Assembly: GCF_000719865.1 (NCBI RefSeq)
Contig: NZ_JOID01000004.1
Location: 186,001 to 250,000, forward strand
From: Streptomyces albus subsp. albus
GTDB taxonomy: Bacteria; Actinomycetota; Actinomycetes; Streptomycetales; Streptomycetaceae
Direction of reading: 5' to 3'
Length of the DNA: 64,000 bases
The notes beneath the pieces were generated by a model. The model worked only from the letters and a program-made list of their open reading frames with translations. It was not told the DNA's origin and made no database searches. The position numbers were made by a program, and so were the translations under genes. This document shows positions 37,101-46,813 of the stretch, piece by piece (positions within the stretch are counted from its first letter, which is position 1; every line of letters begins with the position of its first letter).

Positions 37101-39929
37101 TGGTGCGCGCTGTGGTTCTGGCCGACGGGCGAGGCGTCGCTCCTGGACGGCAGCGCGGCACAGTACGACCCGGCGGAGGTGGTGAACGCCACCGAGGTCG
37201 TGAAGGAGCTGTTCGGGGCCGGAGCGGTGGCCGGTGGCGGCGGCGAGCCGGAGGTGACGGACGCGGGGGCGGCCCGGCGGCCCGAGGCTGGTCCGGCATC
37301 CGGTTCGGTGGCTGAACCAGAGCCTGAACCGGCGGCTGAACGGGTCAGGCCGAACGCCATCCCGGCCCAGCGTTTCGCCGAGCAGACGGCGCTGTTCGCG
37401 ACGAGTTCCGGTGTCCAGGAGTCTCTGCTCTTCACGGACTCCGACAGCGGTGACGGCGAGCCGCTCATCGACCGCAAGGAGATCGGCAAGCCGGCACTGC
37501 CGCGCCAGAGGAAGCCGGCGGCGAGGCGGGCCCCGCGCGTCTGGCGGGACGCGATCCCGCTGGCGGACCTCGACGACTGGATCGACTTCCTGGAAGCCAT
37601 GCTCGGCACCGCCGACGTGGACCAGCCGGACCTGATCACCGAGTTCGACAACCTCGAAGCACTCAAGGACTTCGAGGACAACCTTCCGGGCCTGCTCGGG
37701 ATGGATCACAAGGAGGACCCGGAGGATCGCTTTCCCTGGATGCGCGTGGTCAAGGAGATCGCGGAGGGACAGGGTTTCCTGCACTGGGAGTTGGACTTCG
37801 CGCTGGCATTCGCGGAAGGCGGGGGATTCGACTTGCAGGTGGGGAACCCGCCGTGGGTGCGCCCGGAATGGAAGGAAGATCCCGTGCTCGCGGAGCATGA
37901 ACCGTGGTTCATGCTTGCGGAGAGGCAAACTGCGACTGAAAGGCAACGTCGGCGCGCGGCCGCACTTGCCGGGGAGGCTGCCTCCTACGCTGTGCAGGAA
38001 GCAACGACAGTAGTGACGATGAGTGACTACCTGGCGGGGCCGCAAACCTATCCGCTAGTTGCCGGAAGTCAACCGGATCTGTACCGGGCCTTCATGTGTC
38101 AGACGTGGGACCACGCCGCCCTCGGTGGCATGGTCGGACTCCTTCACCGAGACAGCCACTTCAGCGGGAAGCGAGAGGCAAATCTCCGAGAGGCGGCCTA
38201 TAAGAGACTTCGCGTGCATGGCGGATTTTTCAACGCGGGGAATAGATTCTTCCCCGTGCCCGTCAGTAGAGCCCTCACCTTTGGTGTGCATATCTACGGC
38301 GAGTCGGGAGAGATTGGTTTCGACCATCTGTCGTGGTTGTTCTCCGCGGACGTGCTGCGCTTGTCCGGCCAGGACGACGGGTCGGCTCCCGATCCCGGAG
38401 TTAAGTTCGGCAACAGTTGGGATGCGCGTCCTCACCGCAAGCGAATTGTCCGGGTAACCCCGGAAGTGCTCACTCAATGGCAGCGTCTGACTGGTGAGGA
38501 CGGGCGTCCCACCACAACGCGGTTGCTGTCTCCAGTAGGGACTACTGAATCCCAGGCAATCGCCGCGCTCGCCGAATATCCAGTGCGACTCGGGGATTTC
38601 ACTCCCAGGATTTGCAGCGGGTTCCACGAGAGTGGAGCGAGGGCGTCCGGACTGATTGATCACAACCTGATGGCTGGGCAGAAGACGAGGTTTCGTCCAG
38701 AAACCTGGGACTCGGTTATTCTTAAGGGTCCCCAACTCGGCGTCTCTAATCCGCTGCTCAAAAGTCCCGGTTCAGTGCCCGGCGAGATGGAGCCAGTTGA
38801 CCTGCGCTTGATCGATAATGCCTACGTCCCTGGGACCGAGTACGTCAGAACGGCAGTCAAGGAAAAGTTCGCCGAGTCCCAAGACAGGTGGTTCGACCTA
38901 GCGTACTTCGAAGATGCGCTTGGTGATTCCCGTCGGCTCTTGTCCATCCGCCAGTCGATCGCTGAGGCAAGGGAGATCGAACTTGGGGCGGTGGCCGATA
39001 GTGAGGTCCGCGACCGGTTGCGTGTCGAGTCGACTCGCCTGTACTCGTCTTTTTACCGGATCGCTTGGCGAGAGATGATCTCCTCCAACCGTGAGCAGGT
39101 GCTCTGTGCGTCCCTCGTCCCACCTGGTCCTACGCATATCCACGCAGTGCGCAGTGGAGCGCTTCTCGGGAACCGGCACACGGTCCTCTGGGCTGGTTTT
39201 TGGTCTTCCATGCCGCTCGATTACCTGCTCCGGACCATCGGAGTAGGTCATCTCGATGTGTCTGGAGCGCGCAACCTGCCGGCTCCGGCGCCAGACCATC
39301 CTCTTGCTCCTGCGTTGCTCCTTCGAACACTCCGGCTCAATTGCCTTACTGATGCGTACTCCGATATCTGGGAGGAATTGTTCGATGCCGCCTGGGCCGT
39401 TCATGAGCCATGGGCCCGTGTCTGGCCACTGATGACCACTCAGCTTCATGAAGTCGGTCCGAACTGGTGCCGTAACACGCCGCTCCGAACTGAGTACGCG
39501 CGCCGATCCGCGCTTGTGGAGATTGATGCTCTTGTCGCCGTGTGGTTGGGGGTGTCGGCTGACGCGCTGGCGACCATGTTCAATTCCCGGCTTCCGATCA
39601 TGCGAGGCTTTGACGAGGTGACCTGGTTCGACGCCGCCGAACGCAAGATCGCCGGTGACCGCTACACGTACGGCCACGGACAAACCAAGGACCACTGGAA
39701 GCAGTTCGAGGCGTACATGGCCGACCCCGCCTTCGCGGCCCACCAGGCCGACCCCGTCAACAACCCAGCCCCCGCAACCCCCGCCCCCGACGGCTACACC
39801 GCGCCCTTCTACAAGGCCGACCGCGAGACCGAGATGCGCGAGGCGCACGCCTACTTCCAGCAGCGCCTCGACGCCGCCGTGGCCGCCGGTGAGTGGGACC
39901 CGGTGCGGCAGGAGGTGCCGAAGCCGTGA
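34185..39929 (+). CDS. Large adenine-specific DNA methyltransferase, Eco57I/PglX/DrmMI type (operon gene 2)
   Basis: 1914 aa. A helical N-terminal third precedes the SAM-binding motif CEPALGSGAFL (about 664-674) and the catalytic NPPW at 1221-1224 (LQVGNPPWVRPEW). Between them lie YYTPESLTRVTVELAL and NAYGVDLNRTGVELAEVSLWL, both typical of this gamma-class N6-adenine family. The C-terminal 600 residues should hold the target-recognition domain. It probably marks host DNA so the partner helicases spare it. Codon use from about 37870 to 39640 is far less GC-biased than the rest. Starts and stops overlap both neighbours by 4 nt. Confidence 0.87.
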   Translation: MSTDFDSFSNRGEYLSAHYFAEQLADGLKKGVFAAWTDRESDENDQRTTPRAALRGLRPVYLDEQYRGFFAERAKEDAEDDEYPSNEGFEQRRNTYGDEEWRERVTAWHRKVLAALGYPDADPEPDADEADREAASARRELTVHRAGRDHTLKVAWHGDGIVAVDCGWSASNDTALDTDAYGRLLHPLRAGSGETYGSGHALATWLFQSELGGEGGSAPRFVLLLCGGVIVLADRQVWGEGRYLAANLDAALERHDRRQTGELATIAGLFSHDALAPAEDGKGPAIDALVKESRDHAVGVSGELRQGLQKSVEIIANEVLARLDKTGVEPRALETPGDPFARQLTREALRYLYRILFLLYAEARPELGILPADDGTYEAGYSVARLRELVSHEAQLTDETARNRFHLYESLDLLFDKVNHGHRIIGTEPWDERPGDDEETRKRKAKQRSEDRGLRFEPLRSDLFEPAAVTLIGRGTRDPRRDGESQDGRAARLDLRLRNHALHQVLRLLTMKKARRRGERGGFISYRNLGINQLGAVYEGLMSYTGIIAEEELCEVAKGGDPEKGSWLVPSHRLKEYPENTWVQYDERDREEKGLRGPKKYPPGTFVYRLAGRDRETSASYYTPESLTRVTVELALKHRLDQEKDAEGNVVRTRAAELLKYRICEPALGSGAFLNEAINQVAEEYLRRRQDELGTSIPTAQALTEKQKVKAYIALHNAYGVDLNRTGVELAEVSLWLNTMHPGMRAPWFGLHLRRGNSLIGGRRAVYAAEDVAPWKGKPQWLSGKDTQAPTPLPFRDNEAGGKPQPLPEGAVHQFLLPTPGWAAVTGASGDAKKLLGQLAGEGVEQLRQWKKGILQKPKRRLNAKTGEPIRDRKTGREATSQYTRLRDAAQRAEFLWKLVVKRMELSEREIARTIDVWGADPEKDEEFAFLRREAGGAAEDSATRLSKEKVYAELFRAVGSPYWRLKQVMDAWCALWFWPTGEASLLDGSAAQYDPAEVVNATEVVKELFGAGAVAGGGGEPEVTDAGAARRPEAGPASGSVAEPEPEPAAERVRPNAIPAQRFAEQTALFATSSGVQESLLFTDSDSGDGEPLIDRKEIGKPALPRQRKPAARRAPRVWRDAIPLADLDDWIDFLEAMLGTADVDQPDLITEFDNLEALKDFEDNLPGLLGMDHKEDPEDRFPWMRVVKEIAEGQGFLHWELDFALAFAEGGGFDLQVGNPPWVRPEWKEDPVLAEHEPWFMLAERQTATERQRRRAAALAGEAASYAVQEATTVVTMSDYLAGPQTYPLVAGSQPDLYRAFMCQTWDHAALGGMVGLLHRDSHFSGKREANLREAAYKRLRVHGGFFNAGNRFFPVPVSRALTFGVHIYGESGEIGFDHLSWLFSADVLRLSGQDDGSAPDPGVKFGNSWDARPHRKRIVRVTPEVLTQWQRLTGEDGRPTTTRLLSPVGTTESQAIAALAEYPVRLGDFTPRICSGFHESGARASGLIDHNLMAGQKTRFRPETWDSVILKGPQLGVSNPLLKSPGSVPGEMEPVDLRLIDNAYVPGTEYVRTAVKEKFAESQDRWFDLAYFEDALGDSRRLLSIRQSIAEAREIELGAVADSEVRDRLRVESTRLYSSFYRIAWREMISSNREQVLCASLVPPGPTHIHAVRSGALLGNRHTVLWAGFWSSMPLDYLLRTIGVGHLDVSGARNLPAPAPDHPLAPALLLRTLRLNCLTDAYSDIWEELFDAAWAVHEPWARVWPLMTTQLHEVGPNWCRNTPLRTEYARRSALVEIDALVAVWLGVSADALATMFNSRLPIMRGFDEVTWFDAAERKIAGDRYTYGHGQTKDHWKQFEAYMADPAFAAHQADPVNNPAPATPAPDGYTAPFYKADRETEMREAHAYFQQRLDAAVAAGEWDPVRQEVPKP
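37870..39640 (+). other. Compositionally foreign segment inside the methyltransferase gene
   Basis: Within this ~1.8-kb part, many codons end in A or T and AT-rich words appear (for example GGATTTTTCAACGCGGGG near 38222), whereas sequence on both sides has almost only G/C third positions. The reading frame is continuous. The segment begins just after NPPW and covers the expected target-recognition region. Confidence 0.7.
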
Positions 39930-42900
39930 GGCCGACGCTCGAAGCGGAAGGGCTCAAGGAGAGCCTGCTCCAGTATCTGTCCACCACCTACGCCCTGACC
40001 GACGAGGGCGCGCGGAAGGCGCTGCACCGGTTCCTCGGGGACGACAACTCCGGTATGTTCCGGGGCCCGTTCCTCCGCGTGCGCACACCCTTCGTCACGG
40101 CGGACCCGTCGTGGGAGACGCACCTGGACTGGCGGCGCACCGACGGCTGGACGCCGTACGAGCACCAGGCCGCCGCCTTCGAGCGGCTGTCGTCCGCCGG
40201 CGGCCGCACGCCCCGGCCGACGCTCGTCACCACCGGTACCGGTTCCGGCAAGACGGAGTCGTTCCTCTACCCGGTCCTGGACCACTGCGCGCGGGAGCGG
40301 GCGGCGGGCCGCGCCGGGGTGAAGGCCGTGCTCCTGTATCCGATGAACGCGCTGGCCACCGACCAGGCGCAGCGCATCAACGGGCTGCTGACCGAGCACC
40401 CCGAACTGCACAAAATACGGGCCGGGCTCTACATCGGCGACCGGGCCGCCACCCGCTACGGCCGCGTGTTCACCGCCCGTTCCGATATGCAGGTGACGCC
40501 GCCGGACATCCTGATCACCAACTACAAGATGCTGGACCTGCTGCTCCAGCGCGCGGCCGACGCCCCGCTGTGGGACGAGGCCGACATCCGCTACGTCGTG
40601 GTCGACGAGTTCCACAGCTACGACGGCGCGCAGGCCACGGATGTGGCGATGCTGCTCCGCCGCCTCGCCTCCGCCGTCGGCGCCTCGGAGAAGGGGCGCC
40701 CCCTGGGCCGCATCTGCCCGGTCGCCACCTCGGCGACCCTCGCCTCGGGCACGGACGAGGATGGATTACGGCAACTGCTCGACGTGGCCACGCAGGTGTT
40801 CGGCACCGAGTTCCCCTCCGACGCGATCCTCGGTGAAAAGCGGCTCAGCGTTGACCAGTTCGTGCCGCGCGCGGACTTCGACCCGCTGGTGCCGATCCCG
40901 AGTCCGGACGAGCTTGCGGCCCTGCCCGACCCCACGCTGGGCGAGGAGGAGTTCGCCGCGCTCGCCGAGGCCGTCACCGGCAGCCGGGACACCGATCCGC
41001 ACGCGCTCGGCGAAGTCCTGAAGCGGCATCCGCTGACCTCCGCCGTGCTGCACGCCCTGGACGGGCAGGTGCGTTCCGTGCCGGAGGTCCTCGACCTGAT
41101 GTGGCGCAGCGGCGCCCAGTCCTGGGGCCGCACCATCACGCTGCGGCCCGAGGTGGCGGCGAAGGCGTTCGCCCGCCTCGTCGCGCTGCTGTCGGTGGCC
41201 CACGACCCGGCGTCCGCCCCGGAGATGCCGCGCCCCTTCGTGCAGGTCGAGGTGCACCAGTGGGCGCGGTCGGTGTCCCGTCTGGTGCGCGGTGTACTGC
41301 CGTGGCCGAAGGCCGAGTTCCAGTGGGACGCGGCCGGGGCGGCGGAGAGCCCGGAGGGCGGCGCGGCGGGTACCGCGCCGGTGACCACGGCCACCGCCGG
41401 GCAGAACGCGAACCTGTTCCTGCCCGCCGTGTACTGCCGCGACTGCGGCCGCTCCGGCTGGGCCGTCTTCACCCCCGAGTCGGACGATCTGGACGTCGAG
41501 GTCGACACGCACAAGATCCGGCGGGCCTCCGTCAGCCAGGACAAGATGCGGGTCCGCAATCTGATCGCCGCCACCGATGGCGAGGCGATGGAGGGCTCGG
41601 GGGCCGCCCCGATGGACGGCGCGGGCCGGGCCGCCGGGCGTGCCGACGCGAACGCCCTCAGCGTGACCGGGGCCGGTCAGCTCCGCGTGCTGGACGGCCC
41701 CCGGCGCAGGCTGCGGCTGCCCGACCCGGTCGCGGACTACGACCCGGAGACCGGCGGTCCCCGCCTGGCCGGCGCGGATTCCGCGTTCGTCCTCGTGTTC
41801 CTGGGGGAGACCGCCACCACGGCGGCCGAGGACGACTGGTGCCCGGCCTGCGGCACGCGCAACGCGATCCGCTTCCTCGGCACCGGCGCCGCCGCGCTCG
41901 CCGCCGCCTCCGTCACCCAGCTCTTCACCGGCGGGGAACTCGACGAGCGGCAGGGCGAGACGAAGACCCTGATGTTCAACGACTCGGTGCAGGACGCCGC
42001 GCACCGCGCCGGATTCGTGGCGAGCCGCTCGTACACCTTCTCGCTGCGCGCCCTGTTCAAGAGCCATCTGTCGGAGGACGCCCCCACCGCGCTGAACGAT
42101 CTGATAGCCGACGTGGTCGCCGCGACCACCGACCGTTCGACCCTCGCCGCCGTCGTCCCCACCGACCTGCACGACGTCGAGGGCGTGAAGCGGCTGCTGT
42201 CCGGCAAGGGCCGCGGCGGGGACCGGAGGACGTGGGAGCTGATCGGGGAGCGGTTCGCGTTCGAGGCGCTGATGGAGTTCGGGTTCCGGTCCCGCAACGG
42301 CCGCACCCTGGAACTCACCCGGACCGCCGCCGCCCAGGTGCGCATATCCGACCCGGTGGCCGCCGCCGCGATCGTCCGGGCGGCCCACACCGAGCCCTAC
42401 GCAAAGGGCGGCCGGCTGCCCGTCCCCGACGCCCTGGACGACGCGCGGTACCTCGGCTTCCTGCGGATCTTCCTGGAACGGCTGCGGACCCGGGGCGCCA
42501 TCGGCCACCGCTGGCTGGAGGGATATCTGCGGGAGGCCGGCACCAGCCGGTACCACATCTGGGGCGGGCGGCCCCCCGGTATGCGGGCCTTCCCCAAGGG
42601 CATCGCCGCGCCCGTGTTCCTGCTGAACGCGCCGAAGACCAGAAGCGAGTTCGACTTCGCCACCGGGCGCCTCTCCTGGTACGAGCGGTGGGCGCAGCGC
42701 GCCCTCGGGCTGCCGCGCGAGCAGGCCGCCGAGTTCTGGTCCCGGCTGCTGCCCGCACTCGTCACCGCCGGGCTGCTGGCCGTGCGCACCCCGGAGGACA
42801 GCGGTCTGCGGATCTACGGGCTCAAGCCGGGCGCCGTCGACGTCCAGCTCCTGAAGGACGACGAGGTGGGCGAGGCGTTCGTCCGCTGCCCCTCCTGCTT

Positions 42901-45900
42901 CTGGGAGCAGACCGTCCACCCCGCCCTGCTCGGCCAGTGGGACGGGCAGAAGTGCCCCGCCTACCGCTGCCGCACCGGACGCCTCGTCGCCGGGACCCGG
43001 CCGGAGGGGCTCGGCCGGCACCAGCGCGACCGGGACTACCGCGAGGACTACTACCGCAGGCTCTACCGCAAGGCCGGCACGTACCAGGTCGTCACCGCCG
43101 AGCACACCGGCATGCTCACCCGGCCCGAGCGGGAGCGGGTCGAGGCGGCGTTCCGCGACGGCAGCGGGTTCAAGGACCCCAACGTGCTCTCCTGCACCCC
43201 GACCCTGGAGATGGGCATCGACATCGGCGACCTGTCGGCCGTCGTGCTCGCCGCGCTGCCCCGCCGGCCCGCCAACTACGCCCAGCAGACCGGTCGCGCG
43301 GGCCGGCGCACCGGCAACGCCTTCCTGCTCACCATCCCCGACCGCAGCCGCCGCGACCTGTACTACCTGGACCAGCCGCGGGAGATGATCGCCGGGCGGA
43401 TCGTGCCGCCGGGCAGTCATCTGTCGGCCATCGAGATCCTCCGCCGCCAGTACGTCGCCCATCTGCTCGACCTCGCCGCGCGGGGCCGCCTGCGGCGCCC
43501 CGACGGGCAGCCGCTCGCCGCGATCCCGCGCGAGGCGCCCGCCCTGTTCGGGCCCTCCGGCTACCTCGCCGACCTCGTGGAGGCGGCGATCGGCGGCGCC
43601 GCCGGACTCGTCGAGGCCTTCCTCGGCCTCTTCCCCGCCGGTATCACCCCCAAGGCCGCGGACGAGCTGCGCGCCTATGCCGCCGGCGGGCTGCGCGGCG
43701 ACGTCGAGAGAGCGGCACGGCGGTGGAAGCGGGGCGAGGAGGAACTGCGGCGCAGGCTCAACCTCATCGACGAGGCCGTCCATGAGCTCCACGAGGACGA
43801 CGCCGAACAGCGCAGCCGCAAGGCGGAACTCGAAGCGGAGCACCGGGCCGTCGGCAAACGCCTGATGAAACGCGGCCTCGTCACCGCCCAGCAGGCCCTC
43901 TGCGACCTCGGCCTGCTGCCGAACTACGCGCTCATCGACGCCGTCACCACCCTCAACGCCACCCTGTACTGGCCCACCGGGCCCGACCCGGAGACCGGCC
44001 GGGAACGCTTCAAGTCCACGATGCGCCCCTACGAGCGGCCCCGCCGCTACGCGCTGTCCGAACTCGCGCCCGGCAACACGTTCTACGTGGGCGGCTACAA
44101 GCACCAGGTCACCGGCATCGAGATCGGCAGCTCCACCGAACCCGACTGGGCCCTGTGGCGCTTCTGCCGCCAGTGCGGCTACGTCCGCACCGAGAACGCC
44201 GCCGAGGACCGCGGCCCCTGCCCGCGCTGCCACAGCACCGGCATCGCCGATGACGGGTCCTGCCTGCACCAGGTGATCGAACCCACCGTCGTCACCTCCC
44301 GCGGCAAGCGCGACGACGCCCGGATCGGCGACGACAAGGACGAACGCGAGCAGCGCTTCTACACCGTCATCGACGCCGTCGACATCCCCGCGGAGCACAT
44401 CGAGACCGGGGCGTCCTGGCGGCACGCCCGCGAGACCTTCGGCGTCGACTACTCCCGCAAGGCCGTCATCCGGAGGATCAACGTCGGCCCGCTCCGCTTC
44501 GACGCCCGCCCCGAGGACGAACTGGCCGGAAACAGCGTCCGGCTGGCGCCGTTCCATGTGTGCACCGCCTGCGGAGCGGCCACCGCCGACGGCAGACCCG
44601 TCTTCGACCACGACACCGACGCCCTCGACACCTCCGCCGCACGCAACCCGGCCGTCAAGCACCACCAGCCCTGGTGCCCCCTGCGCCGGGGCAGGAAGGG
44701 CACGGAAACGCCGAAGCAGGAACCGGTGCTCCTCGCCCACCAGCTCACCACCGAGGCCCTGCGCATCCTGCTCCCCGCCGCCACCGTGCTCGTCGACGAG
44801 AAGGTCCACTCCTTCCGGGCCGCGCTCCGCCTCGGCGTCGACCGGCACTTCGGCGGCGACCCGGCCCACCTGGACACCACCCTCGCCTCGATGCCCGACA
44901 AGGCCACCGGCGAGAGACGGCACTTCCTCGTCCTCTACGACCGCCTCCCCGGCGGCACCGGCTACCTCGACCGGCTCACCCGGCCCGACGCCTTCCGCGA
45001 CACCCTCGCCGAGGCGCGCCGCGTGCTGATCGCGTGCCCCTGCAAGGACGAGGGGCGCCGCGCCTGCCACCGCTGCCTGCACCGCCACACCGAGGAGCGC
45101 CACCAGGACGACGTCTCCCGTCGCGCGGCCCTGGAACTCGTCAACAGCCTCCTCGGCCCCGTCGACGAGCACGGCCGCCCGGTGAAAGACGACGAGGGCA
45201 ACGCCGTCGACCACTGGCAGGTCGAGAACGTCCCGACCACCGCGGCGATCGGCTTGGACCGGCAGGTCGAATCCGACCTGGAGGCCCGCTTCCTCGCCGC
45301 CCTCCGCACCTGGAGCACCGGGCAGGACGACGCCTCCCTGGAGGAAAGCGGCACACACAGCGGCAACCTGCGATTCGCCGGGGCCGCGACCTGGAGGCTG
45401 ACCGCCCAGCGGGACGAGGAGTTCACCCGCACCGACTTCACCTTCGAACGGACCGACGGCAGCCCCCAGAAGGTCCACGTCTTTCTCGACGGCCACCGCT
45501 ACCACGCCACCCGCGAGCACAACCGCATCGCCGACGACTGCCGGAAGCGGGACGAACTGCGGGCCGGCGGAGCCCTCGTCTTCCAGATCACCTGGGACGA
45601 CCTCGAACTCTTCGAGACGGGCGAACGCGCCCGGGCCCGGCCGGTGTGGCCGCCCTACCGGCGCACCGGACAGGAGGCCGCCAAGGACTGGTACGAGCAG
45701 CTCGGCGGCAACCGCGCCCACCTCGCCGGGGCCGTCTTCGGCAATCCCATCGACACCCTCCTCGGCTACCTCCGCGATCCCTCCCGCACCCGGTGGGGGC
45801 GGCGGGCCGGCGCCCTGGTCGGCGGACTCCTCAGCGCCCCCGAGCCGCTGGCGGAGAACGCCGGCCGCGCGCAGGCGCGGGAGACGCTGCGCGGCGCCCT

Positions 45901-46813
45901 CCGCTCCCTCGCCGAGGGCGGCAGCCCGGCGGCCGGCCTGGAACCGGCCGCCGGGGACGGGGAGATCCTCGTGCTGTCCGCCACCGACGAGCACGGCCTG
46001 GCGCTGCTCTACACCGTCCACCCCACCGCGGGGCCGGACGGGGCCGAGCGAGTCGGCTGGGGCGCCATCGCCGTACTCGACGACCACGACAGCGGCCGGC
46101 TCGGCACCCCCGAACACAAGCTGCGCTGGCGGTCCTGGCTCTACTGGTCCAACCTCCTCCAGTTCCTCTCCTTCACCGGCGGCGACGGCGTGCAGCTCGC
46201 GACCAGCCGGGCCGCCGGCTTCCCCGTGGAGATCCTCCGCGTCGGCGGCGGCGCGGGCGAACTGGAGAGCCTCAGCGGCCGGCTGCGTCCGGAGCCGGCC
46301 GCTGAGGCGGCCGAGGAGGCGGGCCGGCCGGAGCGCCCGGAACCCCCGGCGCGGGCTCCGGGCGGCGAACGTCCGGCGAGCCGCCCGGCCGCGTCCGCCC
46401 CACGGTCGTCCTCGCTGTCCGCCCCGCCGCCCTCCGCCGCCGAGCGGGCCCTCCGGGAACAGCTCCGGGACGCGGCCTGGGACGAGGACATCCTGGGGCT
46501 CCTCGAAGAGGACGAGCCGGACTCCGACCTGACCCGGCTCGCCCGGCACCTGGCCGAACGGGGCAAGAAGGCCCCCGTCTTCGGCTACGAACTCGGCGAC
46601 CGCGGCTGGCCGGCCGACTTCGCCTGGCCCGGCTCCGGCCTGAAGATCGCCGTCGTCATGGACGCCCCCGGCCACGACGGCGAGGAAGGCCGCAAGCGCG
46701 ACGCCGCGTACGCCGGTGACGGCTGGACCGTGCACACGGCCGCCCACTGGCTCGACCACCTCGACACCCTGCTCGACCTGCTCCCCGACACGGAAGGCCC
46801 GATCCGCCGATGA
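39926..46813 (+). CDS. Giant DEAD-box/DUF1998 helicase with C-terminal nuclease-like domains (operon gene 3)
   Basis: 2295 aa. The helicase core has Walker A TGTGSGKTE (about 104), DEFH (227-230) and motif VI QQTGRAGRRTGN (about 1116). Zinc-ribbon Cys clusters sit at about 504, 640, 1414-1433 and 1550. The DUF1998 (MZB) part includes LYDRLPGGTGYLDRL (about 1668) and CPCKDEGRRACHRCL (about 1704). Then come a Vsr-like block (VFLDGHRYHATREHNRIADD, about 1850) and, at the very end, a second one (PADFAWPGSGLKIAVVMDAP, about 2230). It may combine roles split between DrmA and DrmB in DISARM and add DNA cleavage. GTG 39926 follows GGAGG and overlaps the upstream stop. Confidence 0.83.
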   Translation: MRPTLEAEGLKESLLQYLSTTYALTDEGARKALHRFLGDDNSGMFRGPFLRVRTPFVTADPSWETHLDWRRTDGWTPYEHQAAAFERLSSAGGRTPRPTLVTTGTGSGKTESFLYPVLDHCARERAAGRAGVKAVLLYPMNALATDQAQRINGLLTEHPELHKIRAGLYIGDRAATRYGRVFTARSDMQVTPPDILITNYKMLDLLLQRAADAPLWDEADIRYVVVDEFHSYDGAQATDVAMLLRRLASAVGASEKGRPLGRICPVATSATLASGTDEDGLRQLLDVATQVFGTEFPSDAILGEKRLSVDQFVPRADFDPLVPIPSPDELAALPDPTLGEEEFAALAEAVTGSRDTDPHALGEVLKRHPLTSAVLHALDGQVRSVPEVLDLMWRSGAQSWGRTITLRPEVAAKAFARLVALLSVAHDPASAPEMPRPFVQVEVHQWARSVSRLVRGVLPWPKAEFQWDAAGAAESPEGGAAGTAPVTTATAGQNANLFLPAVYCRDCGRSGWAVFTPESDDLDVEVDTHKIRRASVSQDKMRVRNLIAATDGEAMEGSGAAPMDGAGRAAGRADANALSVTGAGQLRVLDGPRRRLRLPDPVADYDPETGGPRLAGADSAFVLVFLGETATTAAEDDWCPACGTRNAIRFLGTGAAALAAASVTQLFTGGELDERQGETKTLMFNDSVQDAAHRAGFVASRSYTFSLRALFKSHLSEDAPTALNDLIADVVAATTDRSTLAAVVPTDLHDVEGVKRLLSGKGRGGDRRTWELIGERFAFEALMEFGFRSRNGRTLELTRTAAAQVRISDPVAAAAIVRAAHTEPYAKGGRLPVPDALDDARYLGFLRIFLERLRTRGAIGHRWLEGYLREAGTSRYHIWGGRPPGMRAFPKGIAAPVFLLNAPKTRSEFDFATGRLSWYERWAQRALGLPREQAAEFWSRLLPALVTAGLLAVRTPEDSGLRIYGLKPGAVDVQLLKDDEVGEAFVRCPSCFWEQTVHPALLGQWDGQKCPAYRCRTGRLVAGTRPEGLGRHQRDRDYREDYYRRLYRKAGTYQVVTAEHTGMLTRPERERVEAAFRDGSGFKDPNVLSCTPTLEMGIDIGDLSAVVLAALPRRPANYAQQTGRAGRRTGNAFLLTIPDRSRRDLYYLDQPREMIAGRIVPPGSHLSAIEILRRQYVAHLLDLAARGRLRRPDGQPLAAIPREAPALFGPSGYLADLVEAAIGGAAGLVEAFLGLFPAGITPKAADELRAYAAGGLRGDVERAARRWKRGEEELRRRLNLIDEAVHELHEDDAEQRSRKAELEAEHRAVGKRLMKRGLVTAQQALCDLGLLPNYALIDAVTTLNATLYWPTGPDPETGRERFKSTMRPYERPRRYALSELAPGNTFYVGGYKHQVTGIEIGSSTEPDWALWRFCRQCGYVRTENAAEDRGPCPRCHSTGIADDGSCLHQVIEPTVVTSRGKRDDARIGDDKDEREQRFYTVIDAVDIPAEHIETGASWRHARETFGVDYSRKAVIRRINVGPLRFDARPEDELAGNSVRLAPFHVCTACGAATADGRPVFDHDTDALDTSAARNPAVKHHQPWCPLRRGRKGTETPKQEPVLLAHQLTTEALRILLPAATVLVDEKVHSFRAALRLGVDRHFGGDPAHLDTTLASMPDKATGERRHFLVLYDRLPGGTGYLDRLTRPDAFRDTLAEARRVLIACPCKDEGRRACHRCLHRHTEERHQDDVSRRAALELVNSLLGPVDEHGRPVKDDEGNAVDHWQVENVPTTAAIGLDRQVESDLEARFLAALRTWSTGQDDASLEESGTHSGNLRFAGAATWRLTAQRDEEFTRTDFTFERTDGSPQKVHVFLDGHRYHATREHNRIADDCRKRDELRAGGALVFQITWDDLELFETGERARARPVWPPYRRTGQEAAKDWYEQLGGNRAHLAGAVFGNPIDTLLGYLRDPSRTRWGRRAGALVGGLLSAPEPLAENAGRAQARETLRGALRSLAEGGSPAAGLEPAAGDGEILVLSATDEHGLALLYTVHPTAGPDGAERVGWGAIAVLDDHDSGRLGTPEHKLRWRSWLYWSNLLQFLSFTGGDGVQLATSRAAGFPVEILRVGGGAGELESLSGRLRPEPAAEAAEEAGRPERPEPPARAPGGERPASRPAASAPRSSSLSAPPPSAAERALREQLRDAAWDEDILGLLEEDEPDSDLTRLARHLAERGKKAPVFGYELGDRGWPADFAWPGSGLKIAVVMDAPGHDGEEGRKRDAAYAGDGWTVHTAAHWLDHLDTLLDLLPDTEGPIRR

